A stretch of 64,000 nt of DNA from Fimbriiglobus sp043785105 (GCA_043785105.1 JAYVXO010000218.1:1-64000), one strand, 5' to 3'. Positions 11,465 to 20,358 are shown, counted from the stretch's first letter. The notes: generated by a model not told the origin, from the letters alone. Program-made: numbers and translations.

Positions 11465-13219
11465 TCAATCGGCCGCATCGGGGAGGATACGTCGTTGTTG
11501 TTCGCGTAAGTAAGTCGTCACTTCGCGGGCGGTTTCCATCCGCACCGCTTCGTGGGCAATCCGTTCCGCGTCGGCCACGGTCAGGTTCCGCACCGCTCGT
11601 TTAATGTCCGGAATCTTCCGGGGGGTCGCACTCATCTGCCGCAGGCCCAGGCCCACCAGCAACGGGGTAAACATCAACTCCCCGCTCATTTCACCGCAAA
11701 CATTGACTTCGACTTCTCGTACTTTCGCGGCATCGCACACCATTTTAATCAGCCGTAACACCGCAGGGTCTGCCGCGTTATAAAGACCGGCCACGTTTTC
11801 GTTGTTGCGGTCCGCAGCCAGGGTGTATTGAACGAGGTCGTTGGTCCCGATGGAGAAGAAATCGACCTCCTTCGCCAGCACGTCCGCGAGGATGGCCGCC
11901 GACGGCACTTCAATCATCGTACCGACTGGAATCGAAGATTTGAAGGGGATGCCCAGTTCTTCGAGGTCTTCACGCACTTCGGCGAGCAAACTTTTGCACT
12001 GCCGCAGTTCCATCATCGTGCTGACCATTGGGAACATCACCCGCACGTCGCCGTACACGCTGGCCCGCAAAATGGCCCGCAGTTGGGTCTTGAACAGCGG
12101 CAAGTTCTTCAAGCACAACCGCACACTTCGCAAACCCAGAAACGGGTTCTTCTCGCCGGTGAGCAATCCCGAAACGGACGAGAACTTGTCCGCCCCGATG
12201 TCGAGCGTGCGGATCACAACCGGGCGACTCGGCCCGACGGCGGTGAGGACCGCTTTGTACGCATCGAAGTGTTCTTGCTCGGTCGGGTCGGTGGACTTGT
12301 TGACGTACAAAAACTCCGTGCGGTACAGCCCCACCCCGTCCGCACCGCGTTCGATGCAGTGGACGGCTTCCGACGGGAATTCGATGTTCCCCAGCAACGA
12401 GATTCGCACCCCGTCCCGTGTGACCGACGGGACATCGCGGAGCGGCTCGTAGCGTAACCCACTCTCCGATGATTCGGCCAGCCGCTTGGCGGTGTACAGC
12501 TCGATTGTCGCGGGGTCGGGGTCAAGAATCAGCACGCCTTGCCCGCCGTCCACAATGACGATGTCCCCGCTGGCCACGTCGCCCAAGAACCGCCCCAACC
12601 CCACGATCGCCGGAATCTCCAAGGCACCGGCCATGATCGCAGTGTGGCTAGTAGGGCCACCACTTTCGGTGGCAAAGGCGTGGACGGTTTTGGGGTCCAG
12701 TTGGGCGGTCTCGCTGGGCGTGAGGTCGTGCGCCAAGACAATCACCGGCTCCCCGGCGAACGGGATCGTGCTGTCTTCCGCGATACCGAGAAGCTGATTG
12801 AGGACTTGCCGTTCTAAGTCCAGAAAGTCCGCACGGAGCCGCAGGAACTCGTGGTTCGCCGGGAGGTTGTCGAAGCGGTGAATGATGTTGCGGACGTGCC
12901 GACTGAGGGCGTACTCCGCACTGTAATGTTGCGTGCGGATCATCGCTTCGACATCGCGGCGCAGGCCGACGTCTTCGTACAACGTGGCGTGGCCTTGGAG
13001 AATGCCGATCTCCCGGCCGATTTGTTCCGTCAGCAGTTGTTCGCGGCGGCGGGCTTCCTCGGCAGCCCGGACCAGGGCGTCCGCAAGGTGATCGATTTCG
13101 GTTTCGACTTGGCTGGCGAGAATCGTTCGTCGGGAGATGACAACGCCTTCGGTGTCAAGCACCAAGGCCGGGCCGATAGCGACACCGGGTGAAACAGCGA
13201 TGCCACGACGAGTTTCCAT
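11465..13219 (-). CDS. ptsI: Phosphoenolpyruvate-protein phosphotransferase (PTS enzyme I)
   Basis: A 584-residue enzyme that takes phosphate from PEP onto a histidine and passes it to HPr. The N-terminal phosphohistidine domain has GGPTSHTAIMAG (active His near residue 185). The TIM-barrel PEP-binding part shows GLYRTEFLY, RPVVIRTLDIG, and the catalytic Cys in VNVCGEMSG near residue 500. Length and order match classic enzyme I without an N-terminal GAF domain. The start was chosen at METRRGIAVSPG; an ATG three codons earlier is possible. HPr and EIIA-like genes lie immediately upstream on the same strand, with no sugar-specific permease nearby, so the cascade looks regulatory. Confidence 0.95.
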   Translation of the reverse strand: METRRGIAVSPGVAIGPALVLDTEGVVISRRTILASQVETEIDHLADALVRAAEEARRREQLLTEQIGREIGILQGHATLYEDVGLRRDVEAMIRTQHYSAEYALSRHVRNIIHRFDNLPANHEFLRLRADFLDLERQVLNQLLGIAEDSTIPFAGEPVIVLAHDLTPSETAQLDPKTVHAFATESGGPTSHTAIMAGALEIPAIVGLGRFLGDVASGDIVIVDGGQGVLILDPDPATIELYTAKRLAESSESGLRYEPLRDVPSVTRDGVRISLLGNIEFPSEAVHCIERGADGVGLYRTEFLYVNKSTDPTEQEHFDAYKAVLTAVGPSRPVVIRTLDIGADKFSSVSGLLTGEKNPFLGLRSVRLCLKNLPLFKTQLRAILRASVYGDVRVMFPMVSTMMELRQCKSLLAEVREDLEELGIPFKSSIPVGTMIEVPSAAILADVLAKEVDFFSIGTNDLVQYTLAADRNNENVAGLYNAADPAVLRLIKMVCDAAKVREVEVNVCGEMSGELMFTPLLVGLGLRQMSATPRKIPDIKRAVRNLTVADAERIAHEAVRMETAREVTTYLREQQRRILPDAAD

Positions 13220-13296
13220 ACCACGCATTCTTGCGGTTCAAGGGGCAAAACGGGTTCGCCCAGGGCCGTGACCAGGGCCGTGACGGTGACCCGTCG

Positions 13297-13578
13297 CTAG
13301 TCTTCATATCCTGGCGTGGCCAAAATAGCTAGTAGTGGGTCGATCGCGGCGTGGGCGTCGTCGCCGTCGATTTCGACCACGACTTCGGTCCCCGGCATGG
13401 CGAACAGCAGTATTAAGTCTTGCGCACTCTTGCCGTCGGCCCGCTTTTCGCCGTTCCAGACGGTAATCGCGGACCGACACTTCCCCGCATTTTTGGCGAA
13501 CGCGACGGCGGGCCGGATGTGCAGTCCAGCCGGGTCCACAATCACCACCGTTCTGCGGATCGGACCAGTCGTCGCCAT
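13297..13578 (-). CDS. ptsH: HPr-family phosphocarrier protein
   Basis: A 93-residue carrier between enzyme I and EIIA. The active-site histidine is in DPAGLHIRPA, matching His15 of HPr. A serine at the regulatory position (GKSAQDLILL) corresponds to Ser46, where HPr kinase acts in many bacteria, although the flanking residues differ from the usual IMGVMSL. The start at MATTGPIRRT was chosen because the fold begins with TVVIVDPAGLH; upstream residues would add an unneeded tail. The gene lies between the EIIA-like gene and enzyme I. No HprK gene is in this window. Confidence 0.92.
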   Translation of the reverse strand: MATTGPIRRTVVIVDPAGLHIRPAVAFAKNAGKCRSAITVWNGEKRADGKSAQDLILLFAMPGTEVVVEIDGDDAHAAIDPLLAILATPGYED

Positions 13579-13633
13579 GCCAAGTTCGCTCCCAGACATC
13601 ACCACAGACACAACGCACCTCATCAACAATGGG

Positions 13634-14098
13634 TTACGGGTTCGGATTCCGCATGAGCAAGTTCCAAATCTGCTCCCGGCTCTCCGCGTTGCGAAGGGCG
13701 TTCAGCAGCGTGTCGTCACGCAGCGTTTGGACGACATTTTCAAGTGCCCGCAGGTGATCGCCGGGCCGATCTTGCGGGGAAATCAACATCACGACGACGT
13801 GGACCGGCTCGCCGTCAATGCTTTCAAAGGGAATGCCCGCTTTCGAGATTCCGACCGCACCAATCAGTTGGCTCACCGAGGAATGCCGCGAGTGCGGAAT
13901 CGCAATCGTTCGGCCAATGCCGGTCGAACCCAGTTGTTCCCGACGGAGGACCGCTTTGACGATGTCTTCGAGATCGGTGTTCGGGAACTGTCCGGTCGCG
14001 TGGAGGCTCTGAATCAGTTCCCGAATCACGTCTTCGCGCGTGGTTGCGGTCAGAGAAGGTACGATGGCATCCTGCACCACAAAATGCGTCATCTGCAT
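13634..14098 (-). CDS. ptsN: PTS EIIA(Ntr/fructose)-type protein
   Basis: A 154-residue protein with the mannitol/fructose-type EIIA fold. The phosphorylatable histidine is in GRTIAIPHSRH near residue 69. Other family lines are AVLRREQLGSTGIG and VVMLISPQDRPGDHLRAL. A GGAG motif about 8 nt upstream supports the ATG at 14098; the open frame extends 42 codons further but that part is not family-like. With HPF upstream and HPr downstream it resembles the rpoN-linked hpf-ptsN-ptsO arrangement of proteobacteria, but rpoN is absent. It probably senses phosphorylation state and regulates other proteins rather than sugar uptake. Confidence 0.9.
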   Translation of the reverse strand: MQMTHFVVQDAIVPSLTATTREDVIRELIQSLHATGQFPNTDLEDIVKAVLRREQLGSTGIGRTIAIPHSRHSSVSQLIGAVGISKAGIPFESIDGEPVHVVVMLISPQDRPGDHLRALENVVQTLRDDTLLNALRNAESREQIWNLLMRNPNP

Positions 14099-14198
14099 AC
14101 GTTCAACTCCTATCCGCGGTTGATTCCGGGTGGCCGTAGCCGTGGTCTTCGCTCCGCAACAATCCTGAAAAACCGCGCCTGACTTACCCGCCCCGCCG

Positions 14199-14531
14199 TT
14201 ACGGATGAATGCCTTCCGGGCCACCGTGCGACGGGTTGCGGCGGTGGTCTTGAATCCGTTCTTTATAGTGGTTGATCTGGTGCTTCACTTTGTCGATTGC
14301 GTGGCCGAGTGTCACGATCAAGTCCTTCCCGGTGGCCACACCGATGAATTCCTGCTTGTGCTCGGCCAGCGCAATGACTTCAACGATTTTGTCGTCGTGT
14401 TGAAGGTCCACCGTCACTTCGATGAACATCAGCCGTTCAAAGTAGTGGAGTAGCTTTTCCGCTTTCTCTTGGATTTCCGTTTGGTGTTCCGCACTTAAGT
14501 GCCCGTGTCGGGCGGAGATTTTAACCTGCAC
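14199..14531 (-). CDS. hpf: Ribosome hibernation-promoting factor (HPF/RaiA family, short form)
   Basis: A 110-residue protein that binds the decoding region of idle 30S subunits. It begins with GTG reading MQVKISARHGHLS and contains the family core LLHYFERLMFIEVTVDLQHDD and a C-terminal HAIDKVKHQINHYKERIQDHR. AGAGG sits about 6 nt before this GTG. The open frame continues 180 codons upstream, but that part overlaps the adaptor gene's coding region out of frame and is not HPF-like. The His/Gly-rich end (NPSHGGPEGIHP) is short, so the long-form dimerisation domain is absent. EIIA, HPr and enzyme I follow on the same strand. Confidence 0.9.
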   Translation of the reverse strand: MQVKISARHGHLSAEHQTEIQEKAEKLLHYFERLMFIEVTVDLQHDDKIVEVIALAEHKQEFIGVATGKDLIVTLGHAIDKVKHQINHYKERIQDHRRNPSHGGPEGIHP

Positions 14532-14650
14532 CGTAACCTCTTTCGTAGCATCCGATCCACTAATTCTGGCCCCGTCGTGGCCAGAACTCCGAGTCAACAC
14601 CGTGACAGTCCACGATATTGACGAAATTGTACGCCAATCAGCCCGCGCAT

Positions 14651-15748
14651 TCAACGCGACGTGTTCCGCGTGCCTTCCGGACTGGAATCCGCGCCGCGTA
14701 ATATTCGCACCCGCATTCGTTGGCCGATCCAAAGCGGGTCGCCGCCGGGGGTGAGTTCGATGACGCATTCCACGGTCCGCACGTCGCTGATTTCGCCGGG
14801 TTCCAAGATCATGGTCCGCCGCATCGCCACCCACCGGCCCACCGCTTTGACGCTGCCTTTCCATTGCGGGCCGTCGGGGCGGTTTTCGTCGTGGACGATC
14901 ACTTTCATGCCGTCTTTCACCCGGCCCAGTGCTTCTTGGTCGATCTCGGCGCGCACGACATAGGCACCGGCTGGGGCGAAAACAATCGGTGGTATTGGTG
15001 TACCGGGTGACACGAACCCCCCGACGGTGGCTTGCAACCGAAGGATCGTCCCCGGCCCCGGTGCGGTCAGCGTACACTCCTTTTTCAGCTTGTCGGCAAG
15101 TGCTCGTTCCGCCTGGGCCAGTTTCTTGCGGGCCACCGCCCCCCGAATTCGCAGGTCCAACTCGCCGTCCATTTTCTTGAGGTCGTCGAGTTGCCCCCGT
15201 TCGGCGGCTTCGAGTTGTTCCACTTCTTTTATCTGCGCTTCAAACATCTCCAGTTCGGCGCGGCCCAACGGCGTGAGTTGCTGTTGTTCCCGCCGTTGTT
15301 GAAGCATCTTACGCGCCGCTTCGACCCGAGCCGACGACGCATTGAGCATTGAGGTTCGGGCGGCCAACTGGTTCGGAAACCGTTCCTTCATGCGCGTCGC
15401 TTGAAGAAAGTCAATCTCCGCCGCTTCCACGGAGGCTTCCGCTTGGATCACTCGCGCATCGGCGGAACTCGAATCGAGAACGAGCAACGGTTGATCTTTC
15501 ATGACGGTCGCGCCTTCGGCGGCAACAACTTCCACGACCCGACCGGCTTGCGACGGTTCCAGCGCGATCACTTGCCCTGCCGCATCGACCCGACCCGAAC
15601 AGTACACGTCCAGTAGATCGGGGTCCAGCGGCGGCGCAATTGGGGCGGGCGGGCGGTTCAACCACCACGCCGTGGCCGCGATCGACCCGATCAGTAGCAA
15701 CACGCCGAACATCGTAAAAATCCCCGGCGAACGTCGTCCTTCGGCCAT
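14651..15748 (-). CDS. HlyD/MFP-type periplasmic adaptor (DevB-like)
   Basis: A 365-residue membrane-fusion protein. One N-terminal membrane helix (FTMFGVLLLIGSIAATAWWL) is followed by half of a biotinyl/lipoyl-like domain (AGRVVEVVAAEGATVMKDQPLLVLDS), a long helical hairpin (about residues 105-220, rich in Glu, Gln, Arg), the second lipoyl half (LTAPGPGTILRLQATVGG) and a beta-barrel. A GAGG motif before ATG sets the start nine codons into the open frame. The gene follows a DevC-like permease gene by 148 bp, and a hairpin repeat lies between them. In cyanobacterial DevBCA, such proteins link an ABC exporter to the outer membrane; the ATPase subunit is not found next to them here. Confidence 0.88.
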   Translation of the reverse strand: MAEGRRSPGIFTMFGVLLLIGSIAATAWWLNRPPAPIAPPLDPDLLDVYCSGRVDAAGQVIALEPSQAGRVVEVVAAEGATVMKDQPLLVLDSSSADARVIQAEASVEAAEIDFLQATRMKERFPNQLAARTSMLNASSARVEAARKMLQQRREQQQLTPLGRAELEMFEAQIKEVEQLEAAERGQLDDLKKMDGELDLRIRGAVARKKLAQAERALADKLKKECTLTAPGPGTILRLQATVGGFVSPGTPIPPIVFAPAGAYVVRAEIDQEALGRVKDGMKVIVHDENRPDGPQWKGSVKAVGRWVAMRRTMILEPGEISDVRTVECVIELTPGGDPLWIGQRMRVRILRGADSSPEGTRNTSR

Positions 15749-15786
15749 CACACCCTCAATCCAGACTGGAGACAAACAAATTCATT

Positions 15787-15875
15787 TTCACCACAGAGGG
15801 CACAGAGAGCCACAGAGAAAACCATAAGAATTTGTTTTGGATTTCTCCGTGGCTCTCTGTGCCCTCTGTGGTGAA
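15787..15875. repeat. Long hairpin repeat (CCACAGAGG type)
   Basis: An imperfect inverted repeat with 33-bp arms: the left begins TTCACCACAGAGGGCACAG and the right ends CTCTGTGGTGAA. The near-identical element at 28090-28173 shows that it is a dispersed repeat. Here it separates the permease and adaptor genes of a presumed operon, so it may affect their relative expression. Confidence 0.85.
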
Positions 15876-15896
15876 TCCGGTTTTAGAGACCCAAAT

Positions 15897-17033
15897 TTAC
15901 CGAATGTTGTGGGCGGGATCGACGCCTTGGAACGACCGTAGCGCGGCCAGTCCGGACCCGAGGGCCATCAGCAGCGTGATGACCGCCGCTGCCGCGACGA
16001 CCAACGGATGGAGGCTCACTTGCGTTCCAATGGCGTTCGCGGCTTGGGCGAGGAGCCAGGTCATCGGGATGGCAAATGCGATTCCGAATAACCCGACCCA
16101 CACCGATTGTTCCACGACCGAAAGTTGCAGCCGCCAACTCGGAATCCCCATTGCCCGCATCGTCGCAAACTCCCGTTGGCTGGCTGCTGTGGCGGCGTAT
16201 AGCGTTTGGCTCGTCACCACGGCACCGACCAACAACCCCAACAGTGCCGTGAACCCGACCGCGACACCGGCTTTCGTGGTCGTCAACCAGTACAGCCGCG
16301 ACCGCATCGACAGTTCATCCGTTGTGAACGCGCTCATCTGCTTGTAAGCACTCAGGCGCTCCGCGACGATTTTGGCGTCGGTCGGCAGGCGGCATTTCGC
16401 AAGGTGGTACGTCACGCCACCGGGTGGGTCACGCACGAGTTTACGGGCGGTCTCGATCGAGCAAAAAATATACGGCCCGCCGATGCTGCGGTAGCCCTTC
16501 ACCAACCCCACCACTTTGATGCGGTTGCCAAACACCTCAGCCTGTTCACCCACCCCACGAATTCCCAGCCGCCCCAGATCGGATTCGTCCACGGCCACCG
16601 AATTCGGTTCGAGTAACTTCGCCATGATCTCCGGGTGGGCGCGGAGATATTCCACCGCACCCAGTGAACCCGGACCGAGTTTCGTGCCGACGACGGTAAT
16701 CACCTCCGGCGTGGCAGGGGAGTCGCGTGACGCCACGCGAATCCACAACGAGAACCCGAGGATCGCCGGTTCAACCCGGACAACTTCCGGTTGGGCTTCC
16801 AGGCGGTTCACCCACCGCTCCGGAATGGGCCGACCCAGGTCCACGCTCCGAACGCCCGGATAACCCACCCAGACGTCCGCTTGGGATTTATCCACCGGAA
16901 GTGAAATGGTCGAAAGTAGCCCGATCATGATGCCCGATTGCACCGTAATCAGAATCGCGCTAAACGACACCGCCAGAATCGCCGGCAAAAACCGCTGCCG
17001 TTCGTACCAGATCGTAGCCAGTGCGTAGGTCAT
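15897..17033 (-). CDS. ABC transporter permease, DevC/FtsX-like
   Basis: A 378-residue membrane permease. It has one N-terminal helix, a large extracytoplasmic domain (about residues 45-255) and three C-terminal helices in the FtsX/MacB topology. The beginning (MTYALATIWYERQRFLPAILAVSFSAIL, opening residues) and the segment FATMRAMGIPSWRL match DevC-type permeases, which export glycolipids or other hydrophobic molecules. The HlyD-like adaptor gene lies just downstream. A DevA-type ATPase gene would normally complete the set, but the upstream region has only repeats and the next gene encodes a GT87-like protein. The ATPase must come from elsewhere, or the unit is incomplete. Confidence 0.87.
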   Translation of the reverse strand: MTYALATIWYERQRFLPAILAVSFSAILITVQSGIMIGLLSTISLPVDKSQADVWVGYPGVRSVDLGRPIPERWVNRLEAQPEVVRVEPAILGFSLWIRVASRDSPATPEVITVVGTKLGPGSLGAVEYLRAHPEIMAKLLEPNSVAVDESDLGRLGIRGVGEQAEVFGNRIKVVGLVKGYRSIGGPYIFCSIETARKLVRDPPGGVTYHLAKCRLPTDAKIVAERLSAYKQMSAFTTDELSMRSRLYWLTTTKAGVAVGFTALLGLLVGAVVTSQTLYAATAASQREFATMRAMGIPSWRLQLSVVEQSVWVGLFGIAFAIPMTWLLAQAANAIGTQVSLHPLVVAAAAVITLLMALGSGLAALRSFQGVDPAHNIR

Positions 17034-17186
17034 GCTGCCGAACCGTGGTGTCGCGTCATCTCACTACCATTGCACACGTTCAGTGCGGAACAACTGAAGA
17101 TGTGGCGTGAAAAGTCACAATGCTTTTGCGAGCCGCGTTCAAATCGGGTGTAACTAGAGCACGTTCCGGTTCATAGTTGCGTTCTT

Positions 17187-17589
17187 GTTAGCCCGACGCG
17201 ATAGTTTTGAAGGTGCGCGTTCTGCGGGCCTCGGATTGCTTGTGCCTTCGTAACAAGCGAGATTCCTTTCGGTCGGATCAATGTTGCGGTCGCTCCGTTG
17301 CGTGACTAGGGGTTACCGCAGACCTCCACCGGACTACCCCGAAGGGGTTGAATGAAATAGCCCAGGGTCGCGGCGCTTCGTCGCGCACCCTGGGTTCTCG
17401 ACACCACCCCGGCCGTACCCCGGAGGGGTTCCATCGTTCCTTGTGGCGCAAATGTAACCCCTTCGGGGTAAGATCCGTTTCCGGTCCGACCCAGGGTGCG
17501 CGGCGAAACGCCACGACCCTGGGCTATTCGATTGAACCCCTTCGGGGTAGTCCGAAAGCGCAACTTCAAAACTTGCGCGTCGGGCTAAC
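17187..17589. repeat. Composite inverted repeat (second copy of the 4.4-kb family)
   Basis: Outer arms GTTAGCCCGACGCG (17187-17201) and CGCGTCGGGCTAAC (17576-17589) enclose CCCAGGGT/ACCCTGGG hairpins at about 17361-17394 and 17491-17524, and CCCCTTCGGGG-type stems. It shares the internal architecture of 4387-4892 but lacks that element's outer CGCAGAG layer. It fills the gap between the GT87-like gene and the permease gene. No gene is seen in it. Confidence 0.82.
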
Positions 17590-17620
17590 AAGCAACTGAG
17601 GAAGTCGTTCAGCAATTCAC

Positions 17621-18760
17621 TCATGAAACTGGGAGAGTGCTAGGCGCCGTGCCGTCAGTTGCCTTGTCGGGTTTTTGCTTGAAGACCAGCCACAGCCCGA
17701 GGGTTGCGGGGGCCAGCCACCACAACTCGTACTCCTGATGCCCGGCGGCATTCATCGCTAACGCGGCAGTCGTAAGGCTTGCGTGGATCACGAAGAAGCC
17801 CGCAAGCTGCCGCCCAGTACATTTGGTTACGACGGCAATCAATGGGATGAGGAAGAGGCACTGGTCGTAGACCCACGCATATGGTGAGCAGAAAAACCCG
17901 GCGAACACGAGGGGCTGAATGTCGCGCGGCCAGTCCCACCGATTCCGCCGGGTGACGTACCAGCCGACGGCGAAGAGAACCCCGACGGCGGGCGGCACCA
18001 GTGCGGGCCAGAACGCCTCGTTCGCTAACACGCGCAGAAGCGTCCCCGGCGTCGGCGGGATCCATTCGGTCGGCCCGCCGTTGGCCATCGCGGTTCGGTA
18101 CTGTTCAAACACGTCCGGGTTCGGCACGGCGACGAGGGCCGTCAGAATCATGGTCCCCGTTAGCCCCCCGCAGAGCATTCGCCACTCACGTCGGTCGATA
18201 ACCCAGACTGCCAGCACCAGCGCGAAAAATCCGCCAACTTGCGGCTTGACCAACACCAACGACGCAAGCAAACCCGCAAGGAATGGCCAGCCGCGAACGC
18301 GACAAACCAGGAACCCCGAGAACGCGAACAGGGTCGTTCCGCTGACTTGGCCAAGACCGAGAACTTGCAGCACGGAATAGGACGTGAACGCCAGGACGAG
18401 GGCGACCCACCGCCGATCCGGCCGGCCCGCGTACAGGCCCCAAAGTTCCATCGCAGTCCAGGCCACACCTAATGCCGTGACTGCCAGCCACGCAAACCGG
18501 GCCGCCGGAAAACCCGGCCACGCGAACGGCGTCACAACGGCCACGGACCACGGCGGCGCCCAAATCGGCAGGGCAACGGCGCGGTCGGGTTCGATGCGGT
18601 GTTGGTGCGGCAGTAGCTGTTCGGGATCGTAGGGGTTGTTGCCGTTGAGGTTGGCACGCGCGGCGGACCAATACGCCCCAAAGTCGGACACCCGCATCAC
18701 CCCGCCGGCTGCCATCAGGAACGGCACAACCAAGAGCAGCAGGAGCGGACGGGACTTCAT
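17621..18760 (-). CDS. GT87-like (DUF2029) polytopic membrane glycosyltransferase candidate
   Basis: A 379-residue membrane protein with an N-terminal helix, a first extracytoplasmic loop carrying the acidic motif SDFGAYWSAARANLNGNNPYDP, and eight to ten further hydrophobic segments. The D-x-x-x-Y-W motif in the first loop and the length fit the DUF2029/GT87 family, whose characterised members (PimE type) are polyprenyl-phosphate-mannose-dependent mannosyltransferases. The acceptor here is unknown. Repeats flank the gene on both sides and it appears to be monocistronic. An alternative is another C-type glycosyltransferase superfamily member. Confidence 0.75.
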   Translation of the reverse strand: MKSRPLLLLLVVPFLMAAGGVMRVSDFGAYWSAARANLNGNNPYDPEQLLPHQHRIEPDRAVALPIWAPPWSVAVVTPFAWPGFPAARFAWLAVTALGVAWTAMELWGLYAGRPDRRWVALVLAFTSYSVLQVLGLGQVSGTTLFAFSGFLVCRVRGWPFLAGLLASLVLVKPQVGGFFALVLAVWVIDRREWRMLCGGLTGTMILTALVAVPNPDVFEQYRTAMANGGPTEWIPPTPGTLLRVLANEAFWPALVPPAVGVLFAVGWYVTRRNRWDWPRDIQPLVFAGFFCSPYAWVYDQCLFLIPLIAVVTKCTGRQLAGFFVIHASLTTAALAMNAAGHQEYELWWLAPATLGLWLVFKQKPDKATDGTAPSTLPVS

Positions 18761-18870
18761 AGCGAGTCGTTCTCGAACGTCAAATTCGGCACAAACCCAG
18801 ACTGGAATTGGTCGTCGAGAAGGGAATAGTGAATGTCACGAGAGTCAGTGTAAACTTGATTTTTGCTTGG

Positions 18871-18931
18871 TTGCCCCGGTAGGGGCAAAGGCGTGTAGCC
18901 ACGGGTGGATCGCTTCGCGGAACCCGTGGAA
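18871..18931. repeat. Short intergenic repeat (GTGTAGCCACGGGTGG type)
   Basis: A GCCCC...GGGGC stem is followed by GTGTAGCCACGGGTGG and its partial complement AACCCGTGGA. Related copies lie in the block at 23741-24085. It is located between L9 and the GT87-like gene. Confidence 0.6.
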
Positions 18932-18958
18932 GCTTGTGCCATTCAGGGCACAAAACGC

Positions 18959-18987
18959 AAATCGAGAAGGTAAGTCCTTCTCGATTT
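18959..18987 (-). terminator. Hairpin terminator after rplI
   Basis: A perfect 12-bp stem (AAATCGAGAAGG with its complement) around TAAGT lies 10 bp past the L9 stop codon and is followed on the minus strand by a weak T-rich tail (GCGTTTTG). It would end the L25-L9 transcript. Confidence 0.75.
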
Positions 18988-18996
18988 GGCATCGCG

Positions 18997-19602
18997 TTAC
19001 TTCTTGGGAGGCGTCTGTTGCAGCGCCACGACCAGAACCTGAATCTTCGCTTCGATGCCGTAGCCGAGGCTGAGCGGCACTTCGGTCAGAGTGTTGGCTT
19101 CCTTGATCGGGTGTTCGAGCTTCACCATGTCGGCTTCGATCATCAAGTTCTTGCCCTTCAGCGTCTTGCTGATTTCGATCGGGCCGATCGAGCCGTACAG
19201 GTGGCCTTCCTCGGTCGCGTTGGCTTCGATCGTCAAGCTCATCAGGCGGCTGATTTGTTCGGCGAGAACTTTCAAGTCTGCGACGCGGGCTTCCTTCGCC
19301 TTCACGACTTTGATCTTGTAGCGTTCCAACAGCTTCAAGTTGTGCTCGGTCGGGATGACGGCGAGGCTGTACGGCAACAAGTAGTTGCGGGCGTAGCCCG
19401 GCTTCACTTCGGCGAGGTCGCCTTGCTTGCCGAGGTGGGCCACGTCTTCGATGAGCACCACGAGCGTTCCGCCGTGCTTGCCCTTCTTGACCTGATTCCG
19501 CTTGCGAATCTTCTTTTGCGGAAGTTTCTTTTCCACAACGGCAGTGGCGGACTTGGACTTCGAGTCGCCCTTGCCCTTGGCTTTAGTGGTTGCTTTGGCC
19601 AT
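18997..19602 (-). CDS. rplI: 50S ribosomal protein L9 with Lys-rich N-terminal extension
   Basis: A 201-residue ribosomal protein. The conserved N-terminal domain starts near residue 46 (LVVLIEDVAHLGKQGDLAEVKPGYARNYLL in outline), the long connecting helix follows, and the C-terminal domain ends in LSLGYGIEAKIQ. The first 45 residues are an extra Lys/Ala-rich tail (KATTKAKGKGDSKSKS) not present in typical L9 (about 150 residues). The Met at the tail's beginning is the only ATG or GTG before the core, so the extension appears genuine. It is last in the S6-SSB-L9 operon; the S18 gene usually placed just before it is absent. Confidence 0.95.
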   Translation of the reverse strand: MAKATTKAKGKGDSKSKSATAVVEKKLPQKKIRKRNQVKKGKHGGTLVVLIEDVAHLGKQGDLAEVKPGYARNYLLPYSLAVIPTEHNLKLLERYKIKVVKAKEARVADLKVLAEQISRLMSLTIEANATEEGHLYGSIGPIEISKTLKGKNLMIEADMVKLEHPIKEANTLTEVPLSLGYGIEAKIQVLVVALQQTPPKK

Positions 19603-19675
19603 CGGAGGAAGCCTTCAGAGGTAAAATCGGGGATCGGGTTCAATGCCCAACCCCCGTAGGTTCACTGGGATAAAG

Positions 19676-20230
19676 TTAGAACGGGATCTCACCCGTCTGG
19701 TGGTCGTCGTTATTCTGGTCGTCGTCGGGGCCAGCCGAGTAGCCCGCGTTCGGTTTCGCGGGCGTGCGTGGTGCGGCACCACGGTTGTTGCCATAACTAT
19801 TGTTGGAGCGAGCGGGTGGAGCTTCCCCCCCTTCCTCGTCCATGCCGCCACTTTGCTGCGAACTGCCCATCCCATCGGTCCGGGGATCGAGCAGTTGAAT
19901 GTTGTCGGCAACGATCTTCAGTTTCGATCGCTTCTCGCCGGTGGCTTTGTCGTCCCAGCGGTCGAGAATCAACTTGCCTTCGAGCATCAGTTGGCTGCCC
20001 TTGCGGCAGCGGTCGCGGACCAGGTCGGCCAGCTTGCCGAACTCGCCACGGTTGAACACTTCGACATCGACGAACATCGGGTCGTCTTCCCACTGGCCGG
20101 ACTGGGCGTTCTTCTTGCGGTTCGTGACCGCGAAGCCGAACTTGGCCACCATGCCGCCCGTTTGGAACGCCCGCGTTTCCGGGTCTCGTGTCAGCCGACC
20201 GATCAAAATCACCTTGTTCAGGTTTGCCAT
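19676..20230 (-). CDS. ssb: Single-stranded DNA-binding protein
   Basis: A 184-residue protein that coats single-stranded DNA during replication and repair. The OB fold is complete: MANLNKVILIGRLTRDPETR at the start, then FGFAVTNR, FVDVEVFNR and GSQLMLEGKLILDRWDD. The linker (about residues 110-170) is rich in Gly, Asn, Ala and Pro, and the acidic tail ends TGEIPF, the partner-binding tip. The start was fixed at MANLNK by an AGGAG site upstream rather than the longer frame. It lies between S6 and L9, as in many bacteria. Confidence 0.95.
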   Translation of the reverse strand: MANLNKVILIGRLTRDPETRAFQTGGMVAKFGFAVTNRKKNAQSGQWEDDPMFVDVEVFNRGEFGKLADLVRDRCRKGSQLMLEGKLILDRWDDKATGEKRSKLKIVADNIQLLDPRTDGMGSSQQSGGMDEEGGEAPPARSNNSYGNNRGAAPRTPAKPNAGYSAGPDDDQNNDDHQTGEIPF

Positions 20231-20358
20231 GACCTGTTCTCCTGGGACCGATTCCACCCGAATGGAAGTTTTGGTAAGTTTGGAAGTCGTAGTTCGTGGG
20301 TGGAGCCGTCATTAGGAAGTTATGCCGATTTGGACACAACCGGCAAGGTCAGTAGGCA

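Noticed and set aside
14532..15077. N-terminal extension of the HPF frame
   Set aside because: It would overlap the adaptor gene's coding region, is Arg-rich, and does not resemble any HPF. The GTG at 14531 with AGAGG suffices.
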